A stretch of 64,000 nucleotides of DNA from Allobosea sp. TND4EK4 (GCF_900156025.1 NZ_FTMO01000001.1:744001-808000), one strand, 5' to 3'. Positions 33,147 to 42,547 are shown, counted from the first letter of the stretch. Notes: generated by a model from the sequence alone, not told the origin. Translations and numbers: made by a program.

Positions 33147-34646
33147 ATGGATCTGTTCTCCAACCTCTCGCTCGGCTTCGGCGTCGCGCTGTCGCTGCAG
33201 AATGTCGCGTTGTGCTTTGTCGGCTGTCTCGTCGGCACGTTGATCGGCGTCCTGCCGGGCGTCGGCCCGATCGCGACGATCTCGATCCTGCTGCCGATCA
33301 CCTTCGGGCTCGATCCCACCGGCGCCCTGATCATGCTCGCCGGCATCTATTACGGTGCGCAATATGGCGGCTCGACCACCGCCATCCTGGTCAACATCCC
33401 CGGCGAGGCCACGGCCGTCGTGACCGCGCTCGACGGCCACCAGATGGCCAAGCAGGGCCGCGCCGGCGTTGCGCTGGGCACCGCCGCGATCGGCTCCTTC
33501 TTCGCCGGCTGCGTCGCCACCGTGATCATCGCGGCGCTGGGCGCGCCGCTGACCAAGATGGCGCTGCTGTTCGGCCCGGCCGAGTATTTCTCGCTGATGG
33601 TGATGGGTTTGTGTTTTGCCGTCGTCTTGGCGCGCGGCTCGATCCTGAAGGCCTTCTGCATGATCATGCTCGGCCTGCTGCTCTCGACCGTCGGCACCGA
33701 CCTCGAAACCGGGCAGGAACGCCTGACCTTCGGCGTCGCCTCACTCTCGGACGGCATCGATTTCTCGGTGCTGGCGATGGGCGTCTTCGGCTTCGCCGAG
33801 GTGCTGCGCAATCTGGAGGCTCCGGAGGCTCGGGACGTGGTGCGCGCCAAGATCGGCCGGCTCCTGCCAAGTTGGGAGGACATCAAGCAGGCAGCGGCGC
33901 CCGCGGTACGCGGCACCTTCATCGGCGGCATTCTCGGCATCCTGCCGGGCAACGGCGCCGTGCTCGGCCCCTTCGCCAGCTATACAGTGGAAAAGAAGCT
34001 CGCCAAGGACCCCTCCCGCTTCGGCAAGGGCGCGATCGAGGGCGTGGCGGGACCGGAATCTGCCAACAACGCCGGCGCGCAGACCGCCTTCATCCCGCTT
34101 CTCACCCTCGGCATCCCGCCGAATGCGGTCATGGCCCTCATGGTCGGCGCGATGACGATCCACGGCATCATCCCCGGGCCGCAGGTGATGACCCGAAACC
34201 CCGAGCTGTTCTGGGGCATGATCGCCTCGATGTGGATCGGCAACCTGATGCTGCTGATCATCAATCTGCCGCTGGTCGGCGTCTGGGTGAAGCTGCTGCA
34301 GGTGCCTTACCGCCTGATGTTCCCGGCGATCCTGATCTTCTGCTGCATCGGCATCTACTCGGTGAACAACCAGCCGCTCGACGTCGCCTTCACGGCGCTG
34401 TTCGGCCTGTTCGGCTATCTGCTGATCAAGTTCGGCTTCGAGCCTGCCCCGATGCTGCTCGGCTTCGTGCTCGGCAAGCTGATGGAGGAAAAGCTCCGGC
34501 AGGCGCTGATCATCTCGCGCGGTTCGTTCCTGACCTTTCTCGAGCGGCCGATCTCCGCGGGGCTCCTGGCCGTCGCCGTGATCGTGCTGGTGATCGCGCT
34601 GCTGCCCTCGATCTCGAAGAAGCGCGACGAGGTCTTCACCGAATGA
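33147..34646 (+). CDS. Tripartite tricarboxylate transporter, TctA permease subunit
   Basis: The 499-residue protein is the large membrane subunit with about 12 helices. The family motifs GTLIGVLPGVGPIATISILLP and YYGAQYGGSTTAILVNIPGE mark the first half and GGILGILPGNGAVLGPFASY with GPESANNAGAQTAFIPLLTLGIP the second, an internal repeat typical of TctA. It carries out Na+- or H+-driven uptake of a carboxylate delivered by TctC. Confidence 0.95.
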   Translation: MDLFSNLSLGFGVALSLQNVALCFVGCLVGTLIGVLPGVGPIATISILLPITFGLDPTGALIMLAGIYYGAQYGGSTTAILVNIPGEATAVVTALDGHQMAKQGRAGVALGTAAIGSFFAGCVATVIIAALGAPLTKMALLFGPAEYFSLMVMGLCFAVVLARGSILKAFCMIMLGLLLSTVGTDLETGQERLTFGVASLSDGIDFSVLAMGVFGFAEVLRNLEAPEARDVVRAKIGRLLPSWEDIKQAAAPAVRGTFIGGILGILPGNGAVLGPFASYTVEKKLAKDPSRFGKGAIEGVAGPESANNAGAQTAFIPLLTLGIPPNAVMALMVGAMTIHGIIPGPQVMTRNPELFWGMIASMWIGNLMLLIINLPLVGVWVKLLQVPYRLMFPAILIFCCIGIYSVNNQPLDVAFTALFGLFGYLLIKFGFEPAPMLLGFVLGKLMEEKLRQALIISRGSFLTFLERPISAGLLAVAVIVLVIALLPSISKKRDEVFTE

Positions 34647-34713
34647 CGGGGTTGCGGCCGCAGGCGGCCGCACTCCAAGCTCGCACCAGAACAGGACAAA
34701 GGGAGAGATATCG

Positions 34714-35685
34714 ATGAAGAAGCTCGTTCTCGGCCTCGCGACGGCCGCCACCCTGGCCCTCGTCGGCGGCGCACAGGCGCAAGGCTATCCGACCAAGCCG
34801 GTGACCATGATCGTGCCCTTCGCGGCCGGCGGCCCCACCGACATCATTGCCCGCATCGTCGCCGACCACATGTCGAAGACGCTCGGCCAGCAGATCGTCA
34901 TCGAGAACGTCGCGGGCGCCGGCGGCACCACCGGCATCACGCGGGCGATCACAGCGGCGCCGGATGGCTACACCATCGCGATGGGCCATCTCGGCACCTT
35001 CTCGGCCGCGCCTGCGACCTATCCGGGCCTGAAATACGATCCGATCAACGGCATGCAGACGATCGGGCTCGCCGGCGGAACGCCGATCCTGATCGTGGCG
35101 CGCAAGACCTTCGAGCCCAAGGACCTGAAGACCTTCGTCTCCTATGTGAAGGAGAACAAGGACAAGGTGAACGAGGCGCATGCCGGCGTCGGCTCCGTCT
35201 CCTGGACGACCTGCACGCTGCTGAAGGGCGTGCTGGGCACGCCGAAGATCAACTCGGTCGCCTATCGTGGCACGGGACCTGCGCTGAACGACCTCGTCTC
35301 CGGCCAGGTCGACTTCATGTGCGACCAGATCGTCTCGGTCGCCGAGCAGGTCCGCGCCGGCTCGATCAAGGCCTATGCCGTCGCCTCGGCAACGCGTTCA
35401 CCGGCGCTGCCGGATGTGCCGACCACCAAGGAAGCCGGGCTGCCGGAATTCCAGATCGAGGCCTGGAACGGCATTGCCGGGCCGAAGGGCATGCCGAAGG
35501 AGGCGGTCGACAAGCTGGTCGATGCGCTGAACAAGGCACTGAACGACGAAGCGACCAAGAAGCGCCTGCTCGACCTCGGCACCGTGCTGCCGACGGCCGA
35601 GGAGCGCACCCCGGCCGGGTTTGCCGCCCTGATCAAGCGCGATGCCGACAAGCTGACGCCGGTGCTTTCGGCGGCGTCCAAGTAG
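34714..35685 (+). CDS. Tripartite tricarboxylate transporter, TctC (Bug family) substrate-binding protein
   Basis: The 323-residue protein has a signal peptide (MKKLVLGLATAATLALVGG, cut after AQA) and the Bug fold, starting YPTKPVTMIVPFAAGGPTDIIARI, the loop that binds the carboxylate. Bug proteins deliver di- or tricarboxylates and aromatic acids to TctAB. The distance of 67 bases to tctA includes a ribosome-binding site GGGAGAG. An intrinsic terminator closes the operon. Ligand not predictable by eye. Confidence 0.93.
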   Translation: MKKLVLGLATAATLALVGGAQAQGYPTKPVTMIVPFAAGGPTDIIARIVADHMSKTLGQQIVIENVAGAGGTTGITRAITAAPDGYTIAMGHLGTFSAAPATYPGLKYDPINGMQTIGLAGGTPILIVARKTFEPKDLKTFVSYVKENKDKVNEAHAGVGSVSWTTCTLLKGVLGTPKINSVAYRGTGPALNDLVSGQVDFMCDQIVSVAEQVRAGSIKAYAVASATRSPALPDVPTTKEAGLPEFQIEAWNGIAGPKGMPKEAVDKLVDALNKALNDEATKKRLLDLGTVLPTAEERTPAGFAALIKRDADKLTPVLSAASK

Positions 35686-35720
35686 CAGTCCGGGTCACGC
35701 CAGAGCCCTGGAACAGTTGC

Positions 35721-35747
35721 GGCAGGCCGGTTCGGCCTGCCGTTTTT
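35721..35747 (+). terminator. Intrinsic terminator of the lysR-tctBAC operon
   Basis: GGCAGGCCG and CGGCCTGCC form a perfect 9-bp stem around GTT, followed by GTTTTT. It lies 35 bases after the tctC stop. Confidence 0.92.
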
Positions 35748-35868
35748 GTTGGACGAACCGGCAAAGCACGGTTTTCACCGCATCGGATCATGAACTGGCA
35801 AGGTGCTGGCCGGGCACCACTTTCAGGCGCATCTTTCGCGCTGTTAACATCTCGTGACCGATCGCTGG

Positions 35869-35893
35869 GGAACTCCCACCTCTGCGCTCAGTT
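35869..35893 (+). promoter_or_regulatory. Candidate EcfG-type (general stress) promoter of the DUF1236 gene
   Basis: GGAAC (35869-35873) is followed after 16 bases by AGTT. The EcfG consensus is GGAAC-N16/17-CGTT, so one base differs. The start codon is 36 bases downstream, leaving a short leader with AGGAG. Confidence 0.5.
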
Positions 35894-35928
35894 GTCCTCG
35901 CCGAAGCTCACTTCGAGAGGAGACGACC

Positions 35929-36360
35929 ATGATCAAGAAGATTGCTATCGTTGCGGCCCTGACCTTGGCCCCGACACTCGCCTTCGCCCAGAACCAGCCT
36001 TCGGGCGGCGCCGTGGGTGGCGCGACCAGCGGCGCAGCGACCGGCGCGGTCGGTGGCGCCATCGTCGGCGGCCCGGTGGGTGCGGCTGTGGGCGGTGTGG
36101 GCGGCGCTGTCGTCGGCGCGATCGTCGGTGACGCGGCCGAGCCGAAGTTCAAGACCTATGTCGTCGAGCAGCGTGTCCCGTCCTACACCTATGCCGAGCC
36201 GGTCGCCGTAGGCACCGTGCTTCCGCAGCAGGGCGTCGTTTACCATGCGCTGCCGGCCGATTACGGCCCGAATGCGACGAACTATCGCTACACCGTCGTG
36301 AACGACCGCGCCGTAATCGTGGAACCGCGGACCCGCCGCGTCGTGCAGATCATCGAGTGA
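35929..36360 (+). CDS. DUF1236 family secreted protein with glycine-rich segment
   Basis: The 143-residue protein has a signal peptide (MIKKIAIVAALTLAPTLAFA), a Gly/Ala-rich stretch with glycine-zipper spacing (about 26-68) and a C-terminal DUF1236 domain (YRYTVVNDRAVIVEPRTRRVVQIIE). DUF1236 proteins are periplasmic or outer-surface proteins of unknown function, common in Hyphomicrobiales. The ATG at 35929 follows AGAGGAGA. An EcfG-like promoter upstream and a strong terminator downstream make it a one-gene unit. Confidence 0.82.
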   Translation: MIKKIAIVAALTLAPTLAFAQNQPSGGAVGGATSGAATGAVGGAIVGGPVGAAVGGVGGAVVGAIVGDAAEPKFKTYVVEQRVPSYTYAEPVAVGTVLPQQGVVYHALPADYGPNATNYRYTVVNDRAVIVEPRTRRVVQIIE

Positions 36361-36403
36361 TCCTGCAGTCATTCGATCCGGCTCGCGCCTGATCGGTTGG
36401 AAG

Positions 36404-36431
36404 GCCCGCCTCGAAAGAGGCGGGCTTTTTT
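36404..36431 (+). terminator. Intrinsic terminator after the DUF1236 gene
   Basis: GCCCGCCTC and GAGGCGGGC form a perfect 9-bp stem around a GAAA tetraloop, followed by six T. It separates the DUF1236 gene from the converging uracil operon. Confidence 0.95.
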
Positions 36432-36456
36432 CATATCTGGATCGCGTGCGGCTCGC

Positions 36457-37098
36457 TTAGCGCGTGCCGAACATCCGGTCGCCGGCATCGCCCAGCCCCG
36501 GCACGATATAGCCGTGATCGTTGAGCTTCTCGTCGATCGCCGCAGTCCAGATGCGCACGTCGGGATGGGCGCCGCGCAGGCGGGCAATGCCTTCCGGCGC
36601 CGCCAGCAGGCAGACGAAGCGCAGATCCTTCGCGCCACGCTCCTTCAGCCGCTCCACCGCAGCGACGGCCGAGTTGGCGGTCGCCAGCATCGGATCCATC
36701 ACCACGATCATGCGGTCGGCGATGTCTGAGGGCGCCTTGAAGTAATACTCGACCGCCTGCAGCGTGTCGGGGTCGCGGTAGAGCCCGATATGGGCGACGC
36801 GCGCGGCCGGGACCAGCTCCAGCATGCCGTCGAGGAAGCCGACGCCGGCCCGCAAGATCGGTGCGAAAACGAGCTTCTTGCCCGCGATCACCGGCTGCAT
36901 CGAGTTCATCAGCGGCGTCTCGATCTCGACCAGCTCGGTCGGAAGATCGCGCGTGACCTCGTAGCAGAGCAGCATGCCGATCTCGTTCAGCAGCTGCCGG
37001 AAGCTCTTGGTCGAGCGATCCTTCTGCCGCATCAGCGTCAGCTTGTGCTGCACCAGCGGATGATCGACGACCGTCACGCCGTCCAAGCTCGTCACCAT
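36457..37098 (-). CDS. upp: Uracil phosphoribosyltransferase, third gene of a URC-type operon
   Basis: The 213-residue protein matches UPRT, with the uracil-binding C-terminus and the PRPP-binding stretch [24 protein letters not shown]. It makes UMP from uracil and PRPP. The ATG at 37098 gives the family length. It follows the DUF1688 gene by 26 bases. In the URC pathway (known from the yeast Lachancea kluyveri) the UPRT homologue URC6 acts first, so here the enzyme probably serves catabolism as well as salvage. Confidence 0.94.
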   Translation of the reverse strand: MVTSLDGVTVVDHPLVQHKLTLMRQKDRSTKSFRQLLNEIGMLLCYEVTRDLPTELVEIETPLMNSMQPVIAGKKLVFAPILRAGVGFLDGMLELVPAARVAHIGLYRDPDTLQAVEYYFKAPSDIADRMIVVMDPMLATANSAVAAVERLKERGAKDLRFVCLLAAPEGIARLRGAHPDVRIWTAAIDEKLNDHGYIVPGLGDAGDRMFGTR

Positions 37099-37124
37099 GT
37101 CTTTGCCGTCCCCGTCATCAGCCG

Positions 37125-38342
37125 TCAGAATACCGTGCCGTCGCTGACGATGGCCAACGGCGGGCCGCCATCCACACGCTTTTCGCGCGCGATGCGGCGG
37201 CCGGCGGCCCAGGTGCCGCCTTCCAGCACCTTGGCGAGCGGCAGCTCTTCCCGCGTCCGCCCGAGGCGGCTGCGGATGAGCGTCGCGATCTCGTCCAGAA
37301 GGGCGACGGTGAGCGCCCGCCATTCCACCACCAGGGGCGAAGAGACCTCATGCGCCCTGGCGCGATCCGCCTCGTCCTTCAGCGCGATGACGCCACTGTC
37401 GAGGAAGAGCCCGCCATTGCGATACTCTGGCAGGCCCGTCAGGCCGTCGATGTCGGCCACCGAGATGCCGGCCCATTGCAGCGGCTCGATCAGCGAATAG
37501 GTCAGCCATTGCGAGAGCTTGTGGAAGGGCACCAGCCCTGCCGTCGGCTCGCCCGGCGCGATCAGCGGATGGCGCCAGGTGTCGCCGAGCGGAACGCCGG
37601 CGATCGTCAGGCGCGAGGGCCAGATGCCGCCGAGGGTCGTCAGCACCTCTCCCAGCATGTATCCCGCCCGCACGGTCCCGGTTTCGGCCGCGCCCGCGAA
37701 GCGGTCGAACAGATCGCCGGGGCGGGCCATCCCCTGCCGCTCCAGTTCCTCGCCGAGGCGGTTCAACAGCGCCGCGCGCCCTTCCACAGCCAGCAGCGGA
37801 TTGCCGGGACCGGCCTGGAAGCCGGCGGCCAGGCCCACCCCATCGAGGCGTCGCAGCGCCGAGGCGTCGGCGCGATGCGGGTCGGCCGGATCGGCCGAGA
37901 ACAGCCCGGCGGCGAACATGTCGAGCGAGGCCAGCGCGAGCCCTTCCGAGCGGCCGATCTCGCGTCCGGTCTGCGGGTCGCGATAGCGCCAATCCGGGCC
38001 GGCGCCGGCATCAAGCAGAACGCTGACGATGGCGAGGTCGTAGGCGGCCCGTCCCCGCCCACCGGCATCAGTGAAGCAGGCCTCCGCATCGAGCCGCGCC
38101 CAGCGGTCATCCCCCGCCAGCACGAAATGGCGCCAGCGCGCGTGGAAGGGGATCTCCAGCGTCGGGTAATTGGCGCGGATCGTCTCCAGCACATCATCGG
38201 CGCAGGCTTCGAGCCGCTCCGGATGCACGTTGAAATGCAGCAGCCGGCCGGCCAGGCCGAGCTGCAGCATCTCATGGGCACGCGCCCGAACGGTGGCGGG
38301 CTTGAGCAAGGCGCGAACCGCCTCGGGATTCCGGTCAGCCAT
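37125..38342 (-). CDS. DUF1688 / URC4-type protein of uracil catabolism
   Basis: The 405-residue protein matches the DUF1688 family, the bacterial counterpart of yeast Urc4, with [21 protein letters not shown] at the N-terminus, and [21 protein letters not shown] and [19 protein letters not shown] toward the end. Urc4 is genetically required for uracil degradation but its reaction is not settled. The ATG at 38342 lies 7 bases after the stop of the URC1-type gene. The neighbours on both sides are the other two URC genes, which makes the assignment firm. Confidence 0.88.
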   Translation of the reverse strand: MADRNPEAVRALLKPATVRARAHEMLQLGLAGRLLHFNVHPERLEACADDVLETIRANYPTLEIPFHARWRHFVLAGDDRWARLDAEACFTDAGGRGRAAYDLAIVSVLLDAGAGPDWRYRDPQTGREIGRSEGLALASLDMFAAGLFSADPADPHRADASALRRLDGVGLAAGFQAGPGNPLLAVEGRAALLNRLGEELERQGMARPGDLFDRFAGAAETGTVRAGYMLGEVLTTLGGIWPSRLTIAGVPLGDTWRHPLIAPGEPTAGLVPFHKLSQWLTYSLIEPLQWAGISVADIDGLTGLPEYRNGGLFLDSGVIALKDEADRARAHEVSSPLVVEWRALTVALLDEIATLIRSRLGRTREELPLAKVLEGGTWAAGRRIAREKRVDGGPPLAIVSDGTVF

Positions 38343-38349
38343 CGTCAGC

Positions 38350-39612
38350 TCAGAACTTGTCGAGGTCACGGCCGACGGTGGCCTTGAGCGCATTGTCGCC
38401 CGGCGCGCCCTCCGGGGAATAGTAGCCCGCCGCCTTTTTCGCCTCGATCTCGACCGAGGCATCGGGCGGGACCAGTTCGGGCGGGATGGCGACGCGCTCG
38501 CCGATCGCGATGCCGCTCTCGACCATCGCGTCGTATTTCATGTTCGACATCGACATCAGCCGGTCGATCCGGGTGACGCCGAGCCAATGCAGCACATCCG
38601 GCATCAACTGCTGGAAGCGGGCATCCTGCACGCCTGCGACGCATTCGGTGCGCTCGAAATAGGTCGCGGCGGAATCGCCGCCCTCCTGGCGCTTGCGGGC
38701 GTTGTAAACGAGGAACTTCGTCACCTCGCCGAGCGCCCGGCCCTCCTTGCGGTTGTAGACGATGAGGCCAACGCCGCCGCTCTGGGCCTCCTTCACGCAC
38801 TCCTCGATGCCGTGGGTGAGGTAGGGCCGGCAGGTGCAGATGTCGGAGCCGAAAACATCGGAGCCGTTGCACTCGTCGTGGACGCGGCAGGCGATGCGCT
38901 TGCGCGGGTCCGACAACGCCGAAACCTCGCCCATGACATAGGCGGTGATCGAGCCGATCGGCGGCAGGAAGACCTTCATGTCCGGCCGCGTCACCAGCTC
39001 CGGATACATGCCCCCCGTCTGCTCGAACAGCGTGCGGCGCAGCTCGCTTTCGGTGGTGCCGAAGCGCTCGGCGATGCCGGGCAGGTACCAGACCGGATCG
39101 ATCGCGATCTTGGTGACGGAGATGTCGCCGGTGCCGTGCAGGATATGCCCGTCCGCTGCGAGGCGGTGGGCGCCCATCGCCGCCAGGATCTCGGGCAGGT
39201 TGAGACGGGCCTTGGTGACCGCGATCGAGGGGCGGATGTCGATGCCCTCGCCGATCAGCTGGCCGAAATCCTGCGCGACGCTATGGCCGAAGGGATCGAG
39301 CGAAACGATCGCCTTCGGATCGGCCCATTGCGGCTGCGGCACGATCTCGGCAGTCGGATAGGTGTTGGTGAGGTCGGGGCGCTGCGAGGGATTCATCGCG
39401 CGGGCCGAGATCGCGAGCGCCCGGTAGACCGAATAGGAGCCGCCATGGGCGCCGATGACGTTGCGGTCGGCAGGCGTCGTGGTCGAGGCGATGATGGGGC
39501 CGCGCTCGGCGGCGGTCTCGGCCCCCCAGCGGATGGGAAAGCGCGCCGCGGCGCTGCCGGGCTCCGGGTAGGAGGTCAGGCGGGTATGGGTGGTGCGGTT
39601 CGGCGCGTTCAT
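38350..39612 (-). CDS. GTP cyclohydrolase II-like protein, URC1 type
   Basis: The 420-residue protein carries a C-terminal RibA-like domain with the zinc cysteines Cys248, Cys259 and Cys261, spaced exactly as in RibA, and VGLIVYNRKEGRALGEVTKF. It is longer than RibA because of a 210-residue N-terminal region, and it lacks a DHBP synthase domain. URC1 proteins have this plan and are thought to open the pyrimidine ring of a uracil nucleotide rather than GTP. It is the first gene of the operon with the DUF1688 gene and upp. A true riboflavin role is less likely given these neighbours. Confidence 0.87.
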   Translation of the reverse strand: MNAPNRTTHTRLTSYPEPGSAAARFPIRWGAETAAERGPIIASTTTPADRNVIGAHGGSYSVYRALAISARAMNPSQRPDLTNTYPTAEIVPQPQWADPKAIVSLDPFGHSVAQDFGQLIGEGIDIRPSIAVTKARLNLPEILAAMGAHRLAADGHILHGTGDISVTKIAIDPVWYLPGIAERFGTTESELRRTLFEQTGGMYPELVTRPDMKVFLPPIGSITAYVMGEVSALSDPRKRIACRVHDECNGSDVFGSDICTCRPYLTHGIEECVKEAQSGGVGLIVYNRKEGRALGEVTKFLVYNARKRQEGGDSAATYFERTECVAGVQDARFQQLMPDVLHWLGVTRIDRLMSMSNMKYDAMVESGIAIGERVAIPPELVPPDASVEIEAKKAAGYYSPEGAPGDNALKATVGRDLDKF

Positions 39613-39724
39613 CGCGATATCGCCTGCAATAGGAAAGGGCCCCGCGACGCAGTGCGTCCGGGGCCCTCTGGACCTATTCGAGTGTGCATGAGCGAAGCTG
39701 GAGCGTCAATCGGGGCGCGTTGGC

Positions 39725-39809
39725 GTCATCGCGAGGAGCAAAGCGACGAAGCAATCCAGGGAGACGTCGAGCGAGACCACTGGATTGGTTCGCTACACTC
39801 GCAATGATG
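39725..39809. repeat. Palindromic intergenic repeat of the GTCATCGCGAGGAGC type
   Basis: The element opens GTCATCGCGAGGAGC and closes TCGCAATGATG in inverted orientation, with inner arms CAATCCAG (39752-39759) and CTGGATTG (39780-39787). It differs in sequence from the composite hairpin family. Similar elements are dispersed in many alphaproteobacterial genomes. A half copy, CTCGCAATGACGG, is visible after the LOG-family gene near 15763. Confidence 0.75.
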
Positions 39810-39817
39810 GCCTTGGC

Positions 39818-39979
39818 TCAGAACACGGCGAGATAGCGCAACAGCGAGATGATGCCGATCACGATGACGATGATCTGGACGACGTTCTTGATCGCGCCAT
39901 CGAGCGGCAGCATGCGCACGAGATAGAGCACGACGCCGATGACCAGAATGGTGATGAGCAGGGAAATCAGGATGTTCAT
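39818..39979 (-). CDS. Small Thivi_2564-like membrane protein
   Basis: This 53-residue protein is almost all hydrophobic: helix one covers about residues 2-22, a short charged loop LPLDGAIKN lies at 24-32, and helix two at 33-50, ending LLRYLAVF. It resembles the small two-helix Thivi_2564-type membrane proteins of unknown function. The ATG at 39979 has GGAG upstream. A perfect EcfG-type promoter lies about 90 bases before the start, so it is probably part of the general stress response. Confidence 0.8.
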   Translation of the reverse strand: MNILISLLITILVIGVVLYLVRMLPLDGAIKNVVQIIVIVIGIISLLRYLAVF

Positions 39980-40066
39980 TGCAAATTCTCCGTATCACGG
40001 CCGGATGCCGGCCCCCCGGAGCAGCCGCCGCGACGCATTCGCAAGCGGTGCCAGCCCCGCGGAGAC

Positions 40067-40092
40067 AACGTCGTGAGGCGGAATTTGGTTCC
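40067..40092 (-). promoter_or_regulatory. EcfG-type promoter of the small membrane protein
   Basis: On the minus strand GGAAC (40092-40088) is followed after exactly 17 bases by CGTT (40070-40067). This is a perfect match to the alphaproteobacterial general stress sigma factor consensus GGAAC-N16/17-CGTT. The leader to the ATG at 39979 is about 80 bases. Confidence 0.72.
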
Positions 40093-40131
40093 GCTGGAGC
40101 AATTTGCGGGCGAAGGGAGCGTGCCCTCACC

Positions 40132-40211
40132 GTCATGGCCGGGCTTGACCCGACCACCTCGAAAACCAGCTCGCTCGTTCAGGAGATGCTCGGGTCAAGC
40201 CCGAGCATGAC
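40132..40211. repeat. Composite double-hairpin intergenic repeat, copy C
   Basis: The element begins GTCAT and ends ATGAC. The right hairpin, ATGCTCGGG (40186-40194) with CCCGAGCAT (40200-40208), is perfect; the left one (GGCCGGG with CCCGACC) is degenerate. It ends 5 bases beyond the glyS stop and no other terminator for glyQS is seen. Confidence 0.8.
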
Positions 40212-40216
40212 GCGCC

Positions 40217-42547
40217 TTACCCCGCGATGCGGTCGAAATCCGCCACGGCGCGCGTCGCCTGCCGGAGCTGGTTCAGCAGCTTCAGGCGGTTGGCGCGCTG
40301 GGACGGGTCGGGGTCGTTGACCGTGACCTTGTCGAAGAAGGCATCGACCGCGGGGCGCAGTTCCGCCAGCGCCGCCATCGCGCCCTCGTAGTCCTCGGCG
40401 GCGACGGCGCCCTCGGCCTTCGGCGTCGCCTGCGCCAGCGCGACGGCAAGCGCCTTCTCCTCGATCAGCCCGGCGGCGGCGATGAGCTGGAGATCCGGAG
40501 CGCCGGCAAAGGCGCCCTCCCCGTCCTTCTTCTCCTCGGCGCGCAGGATGTTGGCGGCGCGCTTGTAGCCCGCGAGCAGGTTCCTGCCGTCCTCGGTGTC
40601 GAGGAAGCGGCCGAGCGCCGCGACGCGGCGGGTGATGAGGAGGAGATCGTCGTTCGCCGAAGCGCCCTCGCCCAGAACCGCATCGACGAGATCATGCCGC
40701 GCGCCCTGGTCACGGAGCATGACCTTCAGGCGGTCGTGGAAGAAGGAGAGGAGGTCCCTGTACGCTTCAAGGGTCTGAGGGCCAGTCTCTGCGCTAAAGC
40801 GTCGCGCAGCCTCCGGCGAGTGTTGCGACAGCAAATACTCATTCAAGACGGCAGCGACCTCTGTAGCGCCAAAGGCCTCCAAAACCTCAGCCTGCTGTTT
40901 GAGGGCATTAAGCTCCGCAAACCTTCCACCAGTAGAAACTCGAGCAAATTGCCGAGCTAGTGGAACAATCAAGCGCCCCCTGATCTCATTCTCGACCACC
41001 AGCCGAATAACCCCCAGCGCCGCCCTGCGCAGCGCATAGGGGTCCTTGCTCCCGGTCGGCTTCTCGTCGATGGCCCAAAAGCCGACCAGCGTGTCGAGCT
41101 TGTCGGCGAGCGCGACCGCCACCGAGACCGGATCGGTCGGGACGCGGTCGGAGGGGCCGAGCGGCTTGTAGTGCTCCTCGACCGCCGCGGCGACCGAAGC
41201 GTCCTCGCCCTGCAGTTCCGCATATTTGCGGCCCATCAGGCCCTGCAGTTCCGGGAATTCGCCGACCATTTCGGTCGGCAGGTCGGCCTTGGCGAGCTTG
41301 GCGGCGCGCTCGGCCTTGTCGGGATTGGCCCCGACGATGGGGGCCAGTTCCCGCGCCAGCGCGGCGATGCGCTGGACGCGCTCGCCTTGCGTTCCCAGCT
41401 TGGCGTGGAAGACGACGCCGAGCCTGTCGAGCTTGGCCATGCGCTGGTCGAGCGGCTTGGCGAGGTCGAGCCCGAGCTTGTCGGCGCTGTCCTTGAGCGT
41501 GTCGAGATCGGGCAGATTGCCCTTGTCGGTCGCGAAGAAATAGGCGGCGTCGGAGAGGCGGGCGCGGACGACACGCTCATTGCCGGCGACGATCGCGGCG
41601 CCGCCATCGCTCGCCATCAGGTTCGAGGTCAGCAGAAAGCGGTTGGCGAGGTTGCCCGTCGCGGGATCGCGCAGCACGAAGCATTTCTGGTTGGCGCGGA
41701 TGGTGGCGCGGATCGCCTCGCCCGGAATCTCGAGGAAGCGCTCCTCGAAGGCGCCCATCAGCACCACCGGCCACTCGACCAGCCCCGCGACCTCCTCCAG
41801 CAGCCCCTCGTCCTCGACGAGTTCGAGGCCCTGCGCGAAGGCAAGGTTGCGCGCATCGGCGAGGATGATTTCCTTGCGCCGATCGGCATCGAGCACGACC
41901 TTCGCCTTCTCCAGCGACGACACATAATCCTCCAGACGCCGCACCGTGATCGGGCCGGGCGCATGGAAGCGGTGGCCATAGGTGACGTTGCCGGAGACGA
42001 TGCCGTCGACCTCGAAGGGCACGATCTCGGTGTCCTCGGTCTCGGCCCCGAAGGTGCAGAGGATCGAGTGCAGCGGGCGCACCCAGCGCAGGCTGGCGCC
42101 GGCCGCCGAGGCCTTGCCCCAGCGCATCGATTTCGGCCAGGGAAACGAGCGGATCAAGGCCGGCACGATCTCGGCGATGGCCGCGACGGTTTCCTGGCCG
42201 GGCTTCTCGATGATGGCGACGTAGGAGTCGCCCTTCTTCGGGTCGCTGACGATGGTCGCCTGATCGAGCGAGGTCAGGCCCGCGGCCTTCAGGAAGCCCT
42301 GCACGGCGGCGTCGGGCGCGCCGACGCGCGGCCCCTTGCGCTCCTCACGGACATCGCGGCCGCGCACGGGCAGGCCGGCGATGTGCAGCGCCAGGCGGCG
42401 CGGCGTGACGAAAGCCTTGGCGCCCTCATAGACAAGGCCGCGCTCGACCAGCGCATCGGTGACGAGCTTCTTCAGGTCCTCGCCCGCCTTGCGCTGCATG
42501 CGGGCGGGAATTTCTTCCGAGAACAGTTCAAGCAGGAGATCGGGCAT
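40217..42547 (-). CDS. glyS: Glycine--tRNA ligase beta subunit
   Basis: The 776-residue protein begins [18 protein letters not shown] and matches GlyRS beta, with the HD-type middle domain and the C-terminal DALR anticodon-binding domain. It pairs with GlyQ. Its ATG shares one base with the glyQ stop (TGATG). About 250 bases near the C-terminal third (40760-41010) use codons foreign to the rest of the gene (ATT, GTT, CTA, CGA, ACT, AGG) and are about 56% GC over 40801-40980, while the frame and the family sequence are intact. Confidence 0.96.
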   Translation of the reverse strand: MPDLLLELFSEEIPARMQRKAGEDLKKLVTDALVERGLVYEGAKAFVTPRRLALHIAGLPVRGRDVREERKGPRVGAPDAAVQGFLKAAGLTSLDQATIVSDPKKGDSYVAIIEKPGQETVAAIAEIVPALIRSFPWPKSMRWGKASAAGASLRWVRPLHSILCTFGAETEDTEIVPFEVDGIVSGNVTYGHRFHAPGPITVRRLEDYVSSLEKAKVVLDADRRKEIILADARNLAFAQGLELVEDEGLLEEVAGLVEWPVVLMGAFEERFLEIPGEAIRATIRANQKCFVLRDPATGNLANRFLLTSNLMASDGGAAIVAGNERVVRARLSDAAYFFATDKGNLPDLDTLKDSADKLGLDLAKPLDQRMAKLDRLGVVFHAKLGTQGERVQRIAALARELAPIVGANPDKAERAAKLAKADLPTEMVGEFPELQGLMGRKYAELQGEDASVAAAVEEHYKPLGPSDRVPTDPVSVAVALADKLDTLVGFWAIDEKPTGSKDPYALRRAALGVIRLVVENEIRGRLIVPLARQFARVSTGGRFAELNALKQQAEVLEAFGATEVAAVLNEYLLSQHSPEAARRFSAETGPQTLEAYRDLLSFFHDRLKVMLRDQGARHDLVDAVLGEGASANDDLLLITRRVAALGRFLDTEDGRNLLAGYKRAANILRAEEKKDGEGAFAGAPDLQLIAAAGLIEEKALAVALAQATPKAEGAVAAEDYEGAMAALAELRPAVDAFFDKVTVNDPDPSQRANRLKLLNQLRQATRAVADFDRIAG

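Noticed and set aside
35708-35735. Another EcfG-like promoter, GGAAC followed by GTTC
   Set aside because: The spacing is 15 bases, it overlaps the tctC terminator, and it points into that terminator.
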